A stretch of DNA of 64,000 nt from Bacteroidia bacterium (lineage in GTDB: Bacteria; Bacteroidota; Bacteroidia; J057), in NCBI GenBank assembly GCA_033391075.1, contig JAWPMV010000001.1, forward strand, positions 6,138,001 to 6,202,000, in the 5' to 3' direction. The position numbers and the translations under genes were made by a program. The notes beneath the pieces were generated by a model, which was given only the letters and a program-made list of their open reading frames with translations, searched no databases and was not told where the DNA came from. Within the stretch, counting starts at the first letter, position 1; the number at the start of each line of letters is the position of its first letter. Below are positions 55,413-63,589 of the stretch, piece by piece.

Positions 55413-56030
55413 ATGAGCGAATTCAAAAAAGACCTAATCAAATACCTCCTGGAATTTCTGATTGTTGTTTTCGGAGTATTTCTGGGCATGTATGTAAACG
55501 AAAGCGTAGCCCAGAACAAGATCAATCGGGAAGTAAAAAAATCGCTGAGTTATATCTTGGATGAATTGGAAGGCAATAGCCAACAACTCGAATTCACCAT
55601 CAGCTATCATGAGAAAGTAAAAACCGCCTTTAAGGCTTTCAAAGAAGAAATACCAGAAGAAGAATTCTTCAAGCCCTATTTTTCTACCATTGACTATAAA
55701 TTCAATAAAATAGAAGGCTGGACCGGCGTTCATCTTCCGAGTTACGAAAACATAGCCTTCGAGAGGGCTAAGATCAGTGGACTGACTCGTGAGTTTGACA
55801 TCGAAACCGTCCAAAGGCTCTCACAAATTTACAAGATGTTGGACTTTAATGCTGAGTTTGGGAAGACGACTTTGGATAAAATGTTGGACATGAATTCCGA
55901 GTCAAAAGTGGTGGACGGACTTAGCATAATATCTTTGCTTACGGGTGATGTACTAGGTTCTGAAATTTACCTAAAAAAGAGGCTGGATGAAGCGATAGAA
56001 GAATTGAAGGCCCGACATACACAGAGTTAA
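55413..56030 (+). CDS. DUF6090-type single-span membrane protein
   Basis: The product of 205 aa begins with a cytoplasmic stretch and one membrane helix (YLLEFLIVVFGVFLGMYVNE), then a long helical domain (KSLSYILDELEGNSQQLEFT and LPSYENIAFERAKISGL). This N-terminal pattern, with the helix running into NES, is the signature of the DUF6090 family, which is found in Bacteroidota and has no known role. A gene for another membrane protein follows after 3 bases. Confidence 0.75.
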   Translation: MSEFKKDLIKYLLEFLIVVFGVFLGMYVNESVAQNKINREVKKSLSYILDELEGNSQQLEFTISYHEKVKTAFKAFKEEIPEEEFFKPYFSTIDYKFNKIEGWTGVHLPSYENIAFERAKISGLTREFDIETVQRLSQIYKMLDFNAEFGKTTLDKMLDMNSESKVVDGLSIISLLTGDVLGSEIYLKKRLDEAIEELKARHTQS

Positions 56031-56033
56031 TTT

Positions 56034-56528
56034 ATGTTGCAATCCACCATAATTATCAAGGTAAAATCCAGCTGGCCTAAACATATTTTCTTAACGATTT
56101 GGTCTCTTGGATGCTTATTCTTCGCCAGTACCATATTCGTGGGGATTTACTTTCAGCCTGTTCGAATGGGATTATTAATCCCAGGGATACTGGCTGCAAT
56201 TGCAGGAATTCTTGTCCTCAATCATGCTATCTGGAACCTTTGGGGTTATACACAAATTGACCTCAGTGGGCGAAGAATCGTTATCCGGGATATACGAAAC
56301 CTCTTCAAACATACAGAGATCATAGACATAGATGATTGGATAGCGGCCAGCTACGAAAAAGAAAAACTGGGGATGGCCTTTCGTTTTTGGGAATTTAATT
56401 TCGGAGACATACTCATTCGACATGAAAAGGGGGAAAGAAGAATAGGGAAAGGCCTGAGCCAAAATGAAAGTGAAGAATGGATAGAGAAAATAAATCAAGT
56501 CATAAGTAATCAAGCAAGTCTTTTTTAG
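56034..56528 (+). CDS. Small membrane protein with PH-like cytoplasmic domain
   Basis: The product of 164 aa has two membrane helices (FLTIWSLGCLFFASTIFVGI and GLLIPGILAAIAGILVLNHA) and a cytoplasmic beta-rich domain (YTQIDLSGRRIVIRDIRNLF) resembling bacterial PH-like domains. It begins 3 bases after the DUF6090 gene, so co-expression is likely. Function is unknown. Confidence 0.65.
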   Translation: MLQSTIIIKVKSSWPKHIFLTIWSLGCLFFASTIFVGIYFQPVRMGLLIPGILAAIAGILVLNHAIWNLWGYTQIDLSGRRIVIRDIRNLFKHTEIIDIDDWIAASYEKEKLGMAFRFWEFNFGDILIRHEKGERRIGKGLSQNESEEWIEKINQVISNQASLF

Positions 56529-56570
56529 TAAAGGCTCGTATGAAGATATGTAAGCCTTATCCACCTTCTC

Positions 56571-57116
56571 ATGAAACAAGCCTCAGTTATTGCCCTAAGT
56601 AAAAGCGCCAGCCACACCTTCAATAAATACAAGGAAGAATCCATCACCTTGCTAGCTGGCCTGGGGGTAGAAGGAGATGCCCATATGGGCGAAAGAGTGA
56701 AACATCGTTCCCGTGTAGCCAAAGACCCCAGCCAACCCAACCTAAGACAGGTTCACCTTATCCATTCAGAACTTTTTGATGAGTTGGCAGAAAAAGGATT
56801 TAGGGTAAATCCCGGGCAGATGGGGGAAAACATTACTAGCAGAGGAATCGAGCTTTTATCCTTACCCACGCATACTATCCTGAAAATCGGAGCAGAAGTC
56901 GAAATTCAAATCACAGGTTTGAGAAATCCCTGTTATCAAATTGATTCCATTCAGGAGGGATTGATGAAGGCAGTTTTGGACAAAGATGAGGAGGGAAATT
57001 TGGTTCGAAAGGCAGGAATCATGGGTATCGTTTTGAAAGGAGGCCAAATAAATGTCGGAGATCCAATAGAGATAAAATTACCTGCAGAACCTCATCTAAA
57101 GTTGGAAAAAGTGTAG
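56571..57116 (+). CDS. MOSC-domain protein
   Basis: The product of 181 aa has a MOSC-type start (GLGVEGDAHMGERVKHRSR) and the motifs RQVHLIHSELFDEL, PGQMGENITSRGIELL and LRNPCYQIDSIQEGL with the conserved Cys. MOSC domains handle sulfur attached to the molybdenum cofactor; stand-alone members act in reduction of N-hydroxylated compounds or remain unassigned. Confidence 0.9.
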   Translation: MKQASVIALSKSASHTFNKYKEESITLLAGLGVEGDAHMGERVKHRSRVAKDPSQPNLRQVHLIHSELFDELAEKGFRVNPGQMGENITSRGIELLSLPTHTILKIGAEVEIQITGLRNPCYQIDSIQEGLMKAVLDKDEEGNLVRKAGIMGIVLKGGQINVGDPIEIKLPAEPHLKLEKV

Positions 57117-57268
57117 CAAAAAGGAAAAGCGAAACAGCAACCTATGCCAATTTTTCCTATCTTTAATCTAACTCCCTGAAAAATTTATCCTGACTAAGCC
57201 GTTAAACCTCCTGTCAATTGCAGGCGGTCAATTAGATTTTATATAACACACAAAACGCTTAAAAAGCC

Positions 57269-58099
57269 ATGAGCATCTTAAACAAGTTTTTCAAAGATAA
57301 AAAAGGGCCATCCATATTTGAAGAGTACCTACATTCAGAGATCAGTTTCATCCAGGCATTAAACGTTCGGGAAGCAGAAGAACCTAAAAACTTTTACCAG
57401 GACCAGAAATCAGACATCCAATCCTTTCTAGCAGGTTGGCAGCTGAATCCGGTAGATGATTTTGGCAGATGTGGGTATGACTATACCATCAAGCTTTTTA
57501 GTGGAGATACTTTCGCCACTTACGCCAGTCTCTGTTTTCATTGCGAGAGGATAAAGATCGATAAAATGATATATCAGCTAGAAAGGGAGGTAATTCTAAA
57601 TCAGTTTAATAACTATTTGAAAGAAGCAAAAACTATCATCCACTCCTTCCAAGGCAGAAAAGAAGGAAGGCTGTTCTGGGCCCAGGAAAAATCAAACCCC
57701 CTATTGATAAATGCTGAATTTCAAGCCCCTGCATGGGAAATTTTCGATGGGAGTTTTAATGTTCCTGTCATTTTCCCAAATGTCGATGATCTCAGCTCAG
57801 AAGATATCGAAGCGAGACTGAATGAAGAAGAAGAAAAACTGGATAAAAAGCTTAAAGAATTGCGCAAAAAAAGAGGCCCAGATGGCGAAGAACCATATCA
57901 ATCGGAAAGCTCATACCTCAACCATAGCCAATATGATATCGGAAGAGGAAGTATGCAATTCCGAACAGGTTCTGAACTTACCACCTTCCTTTCCGTGGAT
58001 TGTTCCAAGGGATTTTATGATGACATCCAGGATATTGAAATGGAGTCTTTTCAGCGATTCAGAGACCTAAGACTGGAATTACTTTACCGCTCAGAATAA
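57269..58099 (+). CDS. Hypothetical soluble protein
   Basis: The product of 276 aa starts MSILNKFFKDKKGPSIFEEY. A charged helical segment (residues 182-200, ARLNEEEEKLDKKLKELRKK) separates a mixed N-terminal domain from a C-terminal one. There is no signal peptide and no family is recognised. The reading frame stays open beyond the TAA stop to 58270, see the separate entry. Confidence 0.65.
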   Translation: MSILNKFFKDKKGPSIFEEYLHSEISFIQALNVREAEEPKNFYQDQKSDIQSFLAGWQLNPVDDFGRCGYDYTIKLFSGDTFATYASLCFHCERIKIDKMIYQLEREVILNQFNNYLKEAKTIIHSFQGRKEGRLFWAQEKSNPLLINAEFQAPAWEIFDGSFNVPVIFPNVDDLSSEDIEARLNEEEEKLDKKLKELRKKRGPDGEEPYQSESSYLNHSQYDIGRGSMQFRTGSELTTFLSVDCSKGFYDDIQDIEMESFQRFRDLRLELLYRSE

Positions 58100-58270
58100 A
58101 ACCAAATCTTTACTCTATCCTGTGTAATAGGGGAAAAACAAGGCCATAGAGGCCTGGATGTCGGTATAGGGGATTTTTTAGGAATTCCTATTATTTCACT
58201 GGCCAGAATGGAAGATATTTATGAATTGGGGGAAAGCTTAGCGAAAAAATACTTAACTAGTAATTTCTGA
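58100..58270 (+). pseudogene. In-frame 56-codon extension after the TAA stop
   Basis: Directly after the TAA of the 57269-58099 gene the same frame stays open to a TGA at 58270. The translation contains GHRGLDVGIGDFLGIPIISL then ARMEDIYELGESLAKKYL, which looks like genuine protein sequence. There is no start codon of its own. It may be the C-terminal part of a longer gene broken by a nonsense mutation, or a remnant of another gene. The identity of this fragment is unknown to me. Confidence 0.35.
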
Positions 58271-58299
58271 ATCAGGAAGTATAAGTTAAAACCGCTACT

Positions 58300-59241
58300 A
58301 TGTTCACACCCATAAAAAAACTGACGATTGCAGGATATGTCTTGCTTTCATTCCTTTTCCTTTCCCCTCTCCTTTCACATGCACAGGATTCTCCCATCCA
58401 GCTCAAATACCTCGGTACCGCTGGCTGGGTGATACAAGATGGTACAATCACTGTTTTAGTTGATCCCTATATATCTCGGGTAAAGTTGGGAAGAGGGCCC
58501 AGCATCCATCCTGATGATAATAGAGAAACGGTAGAAAGATCTGACTACTTCGTTTCAGACACGGCCAGTATTGATAGCATCATTACAGAAGCTGACTTTA
58601 TTCTGGTGCATCATTCTCATTTCGACCACCTTTCTGATGTCCCATATATCGCAAAAAAAACCGGAGCCAAAGTCATCGGTACAGAAACTACCATCAATAT
58701 CCTGAAAGCCTATGGAATACCCACTGAGCAATTGTATCCGGTAAAAGGAGGAGAAGATTATCAATTCGAAAACTTTGCTGTTCAAGTCATTCCTTCTATT
58801 CATTCAGCCCTCAATGAAAAGCACTATATCGATTCAAGAACCTATACAGAGCCGCCCAAAGTTCCCTTAAAAGTTTCTGAATTTATCGAAGGGGGATCTC
58901 TTATGTTCCTCGCTCGCTTTCAGAATCATCATGTCATGACTATGGGCTCCATGAATTTTGTGGAAAGAGAATTGTTTGGACAAAAGCCGGATATCCTGCT
59001 CGCTGGAGTGAATCGTTCTCAACTGGGACTCTATCGCTACAATGAACGCCTATTGTCCGTAACCAATTATCCGCGCATTATCATTCCCACCCATTGGGAC
59101 AACTTTCGCCTACCTTATGGATTTTCTCAGGAATCTGCAGTCGAACAAAAACTCATGCCCTTCAAGGAAGATGTAAAACGCCTTTCACCCAGAACCAAAG
59201 TCATTATCCCTAAGCATTTAGGAATCATCACGATTGAATAA
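58300..59241 (+). CDS. Secreted metallo-beta-lactamase-fold hydrolase
   Basis: The product of 313 aa has a signal peptide (SFLFLSPLLSHAQD) and the MBL zinc motif HHSHFDHLSDVPY (H-x-H-x-D-H). Further conserved points are the early YLGTAGWVIQDG strand, a His in IPSIHSALN and IIPTHWDNF. It should be a periplasmic or outer-membrane-linked zinc hydrolase with lactonase- or phosphodiesterase-like activity, but the substrate is unknown. Confidence 0.88.
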   Translation: MFTPIKKLTIAGYVLLSFLFLSPLLSHAQDSPIQLKYLGTAGWVIQDGTITVLVDPYISRVKLGRGPSIHPDDNRETVERSDYFVSDTASIDSIITEADFILVHHSHFDHLSDVPYIAKKTGAKVIGTETTINILKAYGIPTEQLYPVKGGEDYQFENFAVQVIPSIHSALNEKHYIDSRTYTEPPKVPLKVSEFIEGGSLMFLARFQNHHVMTMGSMNFVERELFGQKPDILLAGVNRSQLGLYRYNERLLSVTNYPRIIIPTHWDNFRLPYGFSQESAVEQKLMPFKEDVKRLSPRTKVIIPKHLGIITIE

Positions 59242-59263
59242 TTCATTTTCATAGCAAGATAAG

Positions 59264-59896
59264 ATGAACTGGTACAACCTATTTTCTTCTTTCTATGATC
59301 TTTCTATAGAAGGCATTTACAAAAAGTCGAGACAGGAAGTATTCTCCATGCTTGCGACAGAGCATGTATCCTGCGTCCTGGATCTCGCTTGTGGAACTGG
59401 TCAGAACTTTCCGCATTTGGTCGAAAGATTTGGGACAGAAACCCAAATTCTCGGCATAGATCTTTCTCCAGGTATGCTGGCCAAAGCCCAAAAACGAATC
59501 GATAAAAAAGGCTGGGAAAATGTATCCTTGCTGGAAGTGGATGCCCGGCAATTGAATCAGGAGGCCATCGATGCACATTTGGGGAAAGCGACTCCGATCC
59601 ATTGTATTGTATCAACGCTGGCTTTGGTTGTGATCCCGAATTGGGAAAAAGTCTTCCATACTCTCTTTGATCTCCTAAGTCCAGGTGGTCAATTCCTCAT
59701 GATGGAAGTCTATGCAAAGCGAAAAGTTCCACAAACTTATTATACAGACCTGATTGCCCGAGCGGACCTTAAACGAAAAGTCTGGGAGCCTTTGGAAAAA
59801 GTCTCTGAAAGGTTTGATCGCAAAGAACTCAAAGGATCGCCACACCTTCATGGTGGGACGCTTTATGTGGCCAGTGGGTTTAAGAAGGTTTTGTGA
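59264..59896 (+). CDS. Class I SAM-dependent methyltransferase
   Basis: The product of 210 aa has SAM motif I VLDLACGTGQNFPHL, motif II ILGIDLSPGMLAKAQKR and the post-motif LEVDARQLNQE. It is of the small-molecule (UbiE-like) type. It begins 22 bases after the MBL gene, so it probably shares its transcript. Its substrate is unknown. Confidence 0.88.
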   Translation: MNWYNLFSSFYDLSIEGIYKKSRQEVFSMLATEHVSCVLDLACGTGQNFPHLVERFGTETQILGIDLSPGMLAKAQKRIDKKGWENVSLLEVDARQLNQEAIDAHLGKATPIHCIVSTLALVVIPNWEKVFHTLFDLLSPGGQFLMMEVYAKRKVPQTYYTDLIARADLKRKVWEPLEKVSERFDRKELKGSPHLHGGTLYVASGFKKVL

Positions 59897-59931
59897 TATT
59901 CTTTTAAGGTGTGTTGGATCGGTTTTTCGTT

Positions 59932-59950
59932 CCACTTTTCTAAAAAGGGG
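59932..59950. repeat. Short hairpin element, copy upstream of the MerR gene
   Basis: CCACTTTT-CTA-AAAAGGGG lies 36 bases after the methyltransferase stop and about 100 before the MerR start. It matches the copies at 47425 and 60951. Confidence 0.6.
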
Positions 59951-59990
59951 CAAAGAAATTCTACAAAGAAGAAAAAAAATGAAAAAAATA

Positions 59991-60024
59991 CTTGACCCTA
60001 ACCTAAGGTCATAGCCTAGCTTTG
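59991..60024 (+). promoter_or_regulatory. MerR-type operator overlapping a Bacteroidota promoter
   Basis: The interrupted dyad TGACC-N9-GGTCA lies at 59993-60011, between a CTTG -33-like box (59991-59994) and a TAGCTTTG -7 box (60017-60024). The spacer between the boxes is 22 bases, longer than the usual 19-20, which is the arrangement expected for a MerR-regulated promoter. It is 24 bases before the start codon of the MerR/TipAS gene, suggesting autoregulation. Confidence 0.55.
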
Positions 60025-60047
60025 TATCATCCAAAGAAAAGAAAGCG

Positions 60048-60815
60048 ATGAAGCAGTATGGCGTAAAGGAATTGTCTGACTTATCCGGAGTAACGGTTCG
60101 CACCTTGCACCACTACGATAAGATCGGCTTACTCAAACCCCTGAACAGAACGGAGGCCGGCTACCGTTTTTATGGGGAAGAAGAATTCCTGCGGCTTCAA
60201 CAAATCCTTTTCTACAAAGAACTGGATTTCTCTTTAAAGGAAATCTCAGACTTGCTGGATGATCCCGACTTCGACCTGATCCAGGCCCTCAAAAGCCACC
60301 GATCTGCACTCGAAGACAGAAGAAAAAGAATCTCAAATCTTCTTCACACCATTGACCACACCCTTGAACATTTAAACACAGGAGAAATCATGTCAAAACC
60401 GGAAAAATTATACGAAGGCCTTCCCAAAGAACTGGGTACCACTCAAAGACAGGAAGCCATAGATGCATATGGTAAAGAAGCTGTAGAACATGCCGAAAAT
60501 GAATTGCTCAAACTCGGCAAAGCAGACTTCAAAAAATTGCAGGCGGAGATGGATCAACTTCACGACTCTCTTTTTCAGCTAAAAGAAGAAGATCCCAAAA
60601 GTCCTCAAGTCCAGCAATTGATTGCTAAACATTATGTAGTCATCCGCATGTTCTGGGGCACTTCTAAAAAAGAAGACAAGCAAGCAGAAGCCTATGCCGG
60701 CCTGGGCGAGCTCTATGTCAGCGATCCTCGCTACATGAGCATGAACGGCAAACCTCAACCCGAATTCTCAGCCTTTATGAAAGAAGCTATGGCGCACTTT
60801 TCTAAAAGTCTTTAG
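60048..60815 (+). CDS. MerR-family regulator with TipAS domain
   Basis: The product of 255 aa has a MerR helix-turn-helix (VKELSDLSGVTVRTLHHYDK then IGLLKPLNRTEAGYRFYGEE) at 3-75, a helical dimer region, and a C-terminal TipAS-like drug-sensing domain from about 140 (ENELLKLGKADFKKLQAEMD, HYVVIRMFWGTSKKE and LYVSDPRYMSMN). TipAS proteins bind thiopeptides or other ligands and activate their own promoter, which fits the operator just upstream. Confidence 0.9.
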   Translation: MKQYGVKELSDLSGVTVRTLHHYDKIGLLKPLNRTEAGYRFYGEEEFLRLQQILFYKELDFSLKEISDLLDDPDFDLIQALKSHRSALEDRRKRISNLLHTIDHTLEHLNTGEIMSKPEKLYEGLPKELGTTQRQEAIDAYGKEAVEHAENELLKLGKADFKKLQAEMDQLHDSLFQLKEEDPKSPQVQQLIAKHYVVIRMFWGTSKKEDKQAEAYAGLGELYVSDPRYMSMNGKPQPEFSAFMKEAMAHFSKSL

Positions 60816-60867
60816 CATTCAAATCCCGACGATAACAATCTACAGTCTACAAATTTTCAAATCTCTG

Positions 60868-60990
60868 CTGAAAGCAGGCGGGCTGGATATGGACCGAATG
60901 TGGGCGGATGGATAGAAGCGAGGGCCTTGGTTGATTCGGTCCGATTTTGCGCCACTTTTCTAAAAAGTGGCAAAGAAAATCCATTAATAA
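60868..60990. repeat. Dispersed hairpin element, copy upstream of 60997
   Basis: The core GCCACTTTT-CTA-AAAAGTGGC (60951-60971) is a perfect 9-base stem. Sequence to its left (GGATGGATA, GAAGCGAGGGCCTTGG, TTTTGCG) matches the copy at 47425. The element ends 25 bases before the next start codon. Confidence 0.7.
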
Positions 60991-60996
60991 TCTCAA

Positions 60997-61833
60997 ATGA
61001 AACCAATAATAATACTCCTAACATTTCTCCTAATAAACCATTACCCAATGCAAGGAGAACCCATCAAAAAAGAACTCCAAACTCCAGAAGGGAAGTGGAG
61101 CTACCTCACAAGTCAGGAAGGAGAAAAAGCTCTGCTTTTCATTCACGGAGCCAGTTCCAGCAATAAAATCTGGAAGTACCAATACGGACTCAAAATAGAA
61201 GCATACAAAAATATCTTTGTGGACTTGTTGGGATATGGGGAAAGTGAAAAACCGGAAAGCGGATATACGCTTGCAAATTGGATCAGTGGCCTCCACGCCA
61301 TTTTGGAGCAAGAAAAAGTTGAAAAAGTAGCTATAGTCGCTCACAGCAATGGCGTCATTTTCGCCAAAGAATTTTACCGCCGATATCCGGATCAGGTAGA
61401 TCGGCTTATTCTCTTGGATGGTATGTTAAAACTCACGATTCCCAAACAAATGCTGGGCTGGATGAAAAACACCCTGGAGCGGAGCGACTATGAGGAGTAC
61501 ATGAAAAAGAATGTACAAATGATGCCCGTAGCCGGATTGCAGGAAGAAGATGCAGCAATTTTGCGTAAAGATGGTTTGGAAACTCCGAAACGAATCAGTC
61601 AGGCTGAATTTGAGTTGGTAAGTTCTGATGATACCTGGCAAGAAATTCTCATTTCCTGTCCAACCATGATTCTTCATTCCAATAATCCATTTTGGACGAA
61701 AGATTACCTTTCATGGCTGAAAACAGTCGCTCCTGATCATCACTTTAAAGTTTGGAAGGACAGTGGGCATTTTGTTCAATTGCAATATCCTGCGCGTTTG
61801 GAAAAGCTGATTAGAGAAGCGATGGGAGAATAG
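60997..61833 (+). CDS. Alpha/beta hydrolase, probably exported
   Basis: The product of 278 aa has a short hydrophobic N-terminus (IIILLTFLLINHYPMQG) and the fold LLFIHGASSSNKIW, DLLGYGESEKPESG, the nucleophile elbow AHSNG (Ser in a variant of G-x-S-x-G) and the catalytic His in KDSGHFVQLQYP. It should cleave an ester or a similar bond; the substrate is unknown. Confidence 0.85.
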   Translation: MKPIIILLTFLLINHYPMQGEPIKKELQTPEGKWSYLTSQEGEKALLFIHGASSSNKIWKYQYGLKIEAYKNIFVDLLGYGESEKPESGYTLANWISGLHAILEQEKVEKVAIVAHSNGVIFAKEFYRRYPDQVDRLILLDGMLKLTIPKQMLGWMKNTLERSDYEEYMKKNVQMMPVAGLQEEDAAILRKDGLETPKRISQAEFELVSSDDTWQEILISCPTMILHSNNPFWTKDYLSWLKTVAPDHHFKVWKDSGHFVQLQYPARLEKLIREAMGE

Positions 61834-62336
61834 AATGAAGAACAAGGATTGGAGAAGGGGGAAGTTTATGTGTTCTTGTGGAAAAAGGCCATTTCTAATT
61901 CACCAATACTCAAACACCTGTGTCATTGCGAGTCGGAATCTCCGGCGAAGCAATCTCCTTCACTCTAAATAATAATCGGAATCAAGGGGATTGCTTCGCC
62001 TGTAATACAGGCTCGCAATGACAGCTATACTGAGCATCTCAATAAATCCTTCCGCTCATGCCCTTTTCCTTTTTTTGTAAAAAAGAGAAACAACTCACCA
62101 GCCCATGGAAAAAAGGCCTAAGCGCATTTCCATTAATCGAGCATTAAGGAAAAAGGGGCTCGCGCGAAAAGGTTAAAGTGGAAATGAGTAAAATTACGAT
62201 CTCCCTTCTCCATTCCTGATTCCCTGTTCTGCCTTTATTCCTTCGAGATTCAAAAAATTCTTGAGCTTTTCGTATTTTTCCATTCAAAGGCCTCAACAAG
62301 AAGAAGCCTTTTCGGCAAATACAAGAAAGCACACAA
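61834..62336. other. Intergenic region with dispersed repeats
   Basis: These 503 bases hold the second copy of the inverted-repeat element (61921-62023). Just after it, at 62047-62100, the words CCTTCCGCTCATGCCC and GAGAAACAACTCACCAGCCC resemble the repeated unit of the 36.7-37.9 kb array. No gene is credible here. Confidence 0.5.
61921..62023. repeat. Dispersed inverted-repeat element, copy 2
   Basis: TGTCATTGCGAG pairs with CTCGCAATGACA at the ends, and GGCGAAGCAATCTCCTT pairs with AAGGGGATTGCTTCGCC (one G-T) around a 23-base AT-rich loop. The arms share sequence with the element at 33071-33162, but the loops do not match. Confidence 0.85.
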
Positions 62337-63074
62337 ATGAAATCACTAAGCCTAAGCTTTTTCCTCCTGCTCTTCCTCAATATCAATTTTGCTCAAGTCC
62401 GAGAACTTGAACCTCAAATTCAAGAAGGCTTCAACATTAGCCCTGCTGGCATTGCCCAGTTCGAAAAAGACAAGGCCACCTATCAAAAACTACTTAAGTC
62501 CGATATTCCCTTTGCAAATAGGAGTGAAGAGGAACAAAACATTCTCATGGATGAACTCAAATTTGAAGCTGGTCCCTTCTACTCAGGAGTTTTGGGCTGT
62601 AGTTGGTATTGCGCTACCGGACCCTCTGCTTATAAAGCCAGCTCAGAACTCACCGCTAGTAGAGTGTCGACCTATGCTGCCGCCAACATTCATGACTTCG
62701 ATCTCCAAACGGCCTGGGTAGAGGGCAAAAAAGACTATGGAATCGGAGAAGAAATCGACATCCGTTTTGATCACTTAGGAGACCGATTGAAAGTTACCCA
62801 TCTTGAGATTCACAATGGCTATTGCAAAAGCGAAAAAGCCTGGAAAGAAAATTCCCGGGTCAAACAGATGGCTTTTTATGTTAATGGGGAATTGTTTGGC
62901 AAACTCAATTTGGCAGACACCTACCAGAAACAGATTTTTGAGATCGGAAAGCTGGGCGGAAAAAGCGAAGAAAAACTGACCTTAACATTTCGTATTCTCG
63001 AAGTCTATCCCGGAGCCAAATACAAAGACACAGCCATTTCAGAAATCAATTTTGATGGCGAAGGCGATCATTAG
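62337..63074 (+). CDS. Secreted protein with NADase-type glycan-binding (discoidin-like) domain
   Basis: The product of 245 aa has a signal peptide (FFLLLFLNINFAQ). From about residue 85 it shows NIHDFDLQTAWVEGKKDYGI, IHNGYCKSEKAWKENSRVKQ and the ending LTFRILEVYPGAKYKDTAIS, the pattern of NADase-type glycan-binding domains, a discoidin-like beta sandwich. Two Cys in GCSWYCATGPSAYKAS may form a disulfide. A role in binding surface polysaccharide is inferred. Confidence 0.7.
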   Translation: MKSLSLSFFLLLFLNINFAQVRELEPQIQEGFNISPAGIAQFEKDKATYQKLLKSDIPFANRSEEEQNILMDELKFEAGPFYSGVLGCSWYCATGPSAYKASSELTASRVSTYAAANIHDFDLQTAWVEGKKDYGIGEEIDIRFDHLGDRLKVTHLEIHNGYCKSEKAWKENSRVKQMAFYVNGELFGKLNLADTYQKQIFEIGKLGGKSEEKLTLTFRILEVYPGAKYKDTAISEINFDGEGDH

Positions 63075-63098
63075 TATACAAGATCTATTTTCTCAATC

Positions 63099-63545
63099 AT
63101 GAATTTTCTATCTGAAGCCGATTTTCAGCAAGTCGAACATACACTCGGCATCCAATTACCTGCTCACTACAAAGCCTTTCACCTCCAACACAAAGCACTC
63201 ATCCAGGAATTAAAGGAACTTGTAAATGAAGTAGACCAAAGCATCAGCCTTGCGACAGATGTTGAGTCTATCCTCATGATCAATCAATTCCTGGAAGTCC
63301 CCAAAACAGAAGGACCTTTTCGTTTCAAATTTTCCATCGGTCAGGATGGTTGTGGGAACTTTGCCCTAATTGATCTAAAGAATACAGATAATACGAAAGT
63401 GTATTATTCTGACCACGATGAATACGGTTTTGAGGAAATTTTCGACCAAAGCATCAATGATTTCAAATGGGACAATTTTGAAGGCTTGTCTAGAGGAGAA
63501 AGTGTAGAGGAATATGTACGAGGAGAGATAGCTTGGAGGAAGTAG
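63099..63545 (+). CDS. SMI1/KNR4 (SUKH) family protein
   Basis: The product of 148 aa fits the SUKH fold: FQQVEHTLGIQLPAHYKAFH at the N-terminus, FSIGQDGCGNFALIDLKNTD, YYSDHDEYGFEEIFDQSIND and a C-terminal helix. Many bacterial SUKH proteins are immunity proteins for polymorphic toxins, but no toxin gene is visible here, so this is only a possibility. Confidence 0.8.
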   Translation: MNFLSEADFQQVEHTLGIQLPAHYKAFHLQHKALIQELKELVNEVDQSISLATDVESILMINQFLEVPKTEGPFRFKFSIGQDGCGNFALIDLKNTDNTKVYYSDHDEYGFEEIFDQSINDFKWDNFEGLSRGESVEEYVRGEIAWRK

Positions 63546-63589
63546 ACTTGGGTTTATGAAAAAACAGCTAATGCTGTCTCTTTAGATTA

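Noticed and set aside
60857-61048. 63-codon minus-strand frame starting MGNGLLGEMLG
   Set aside because: Its similarity to the frames at 47145-47447 and 59675-60103 (LPLFRKV) comes from the dispersed hairpin element, not from a protein family.
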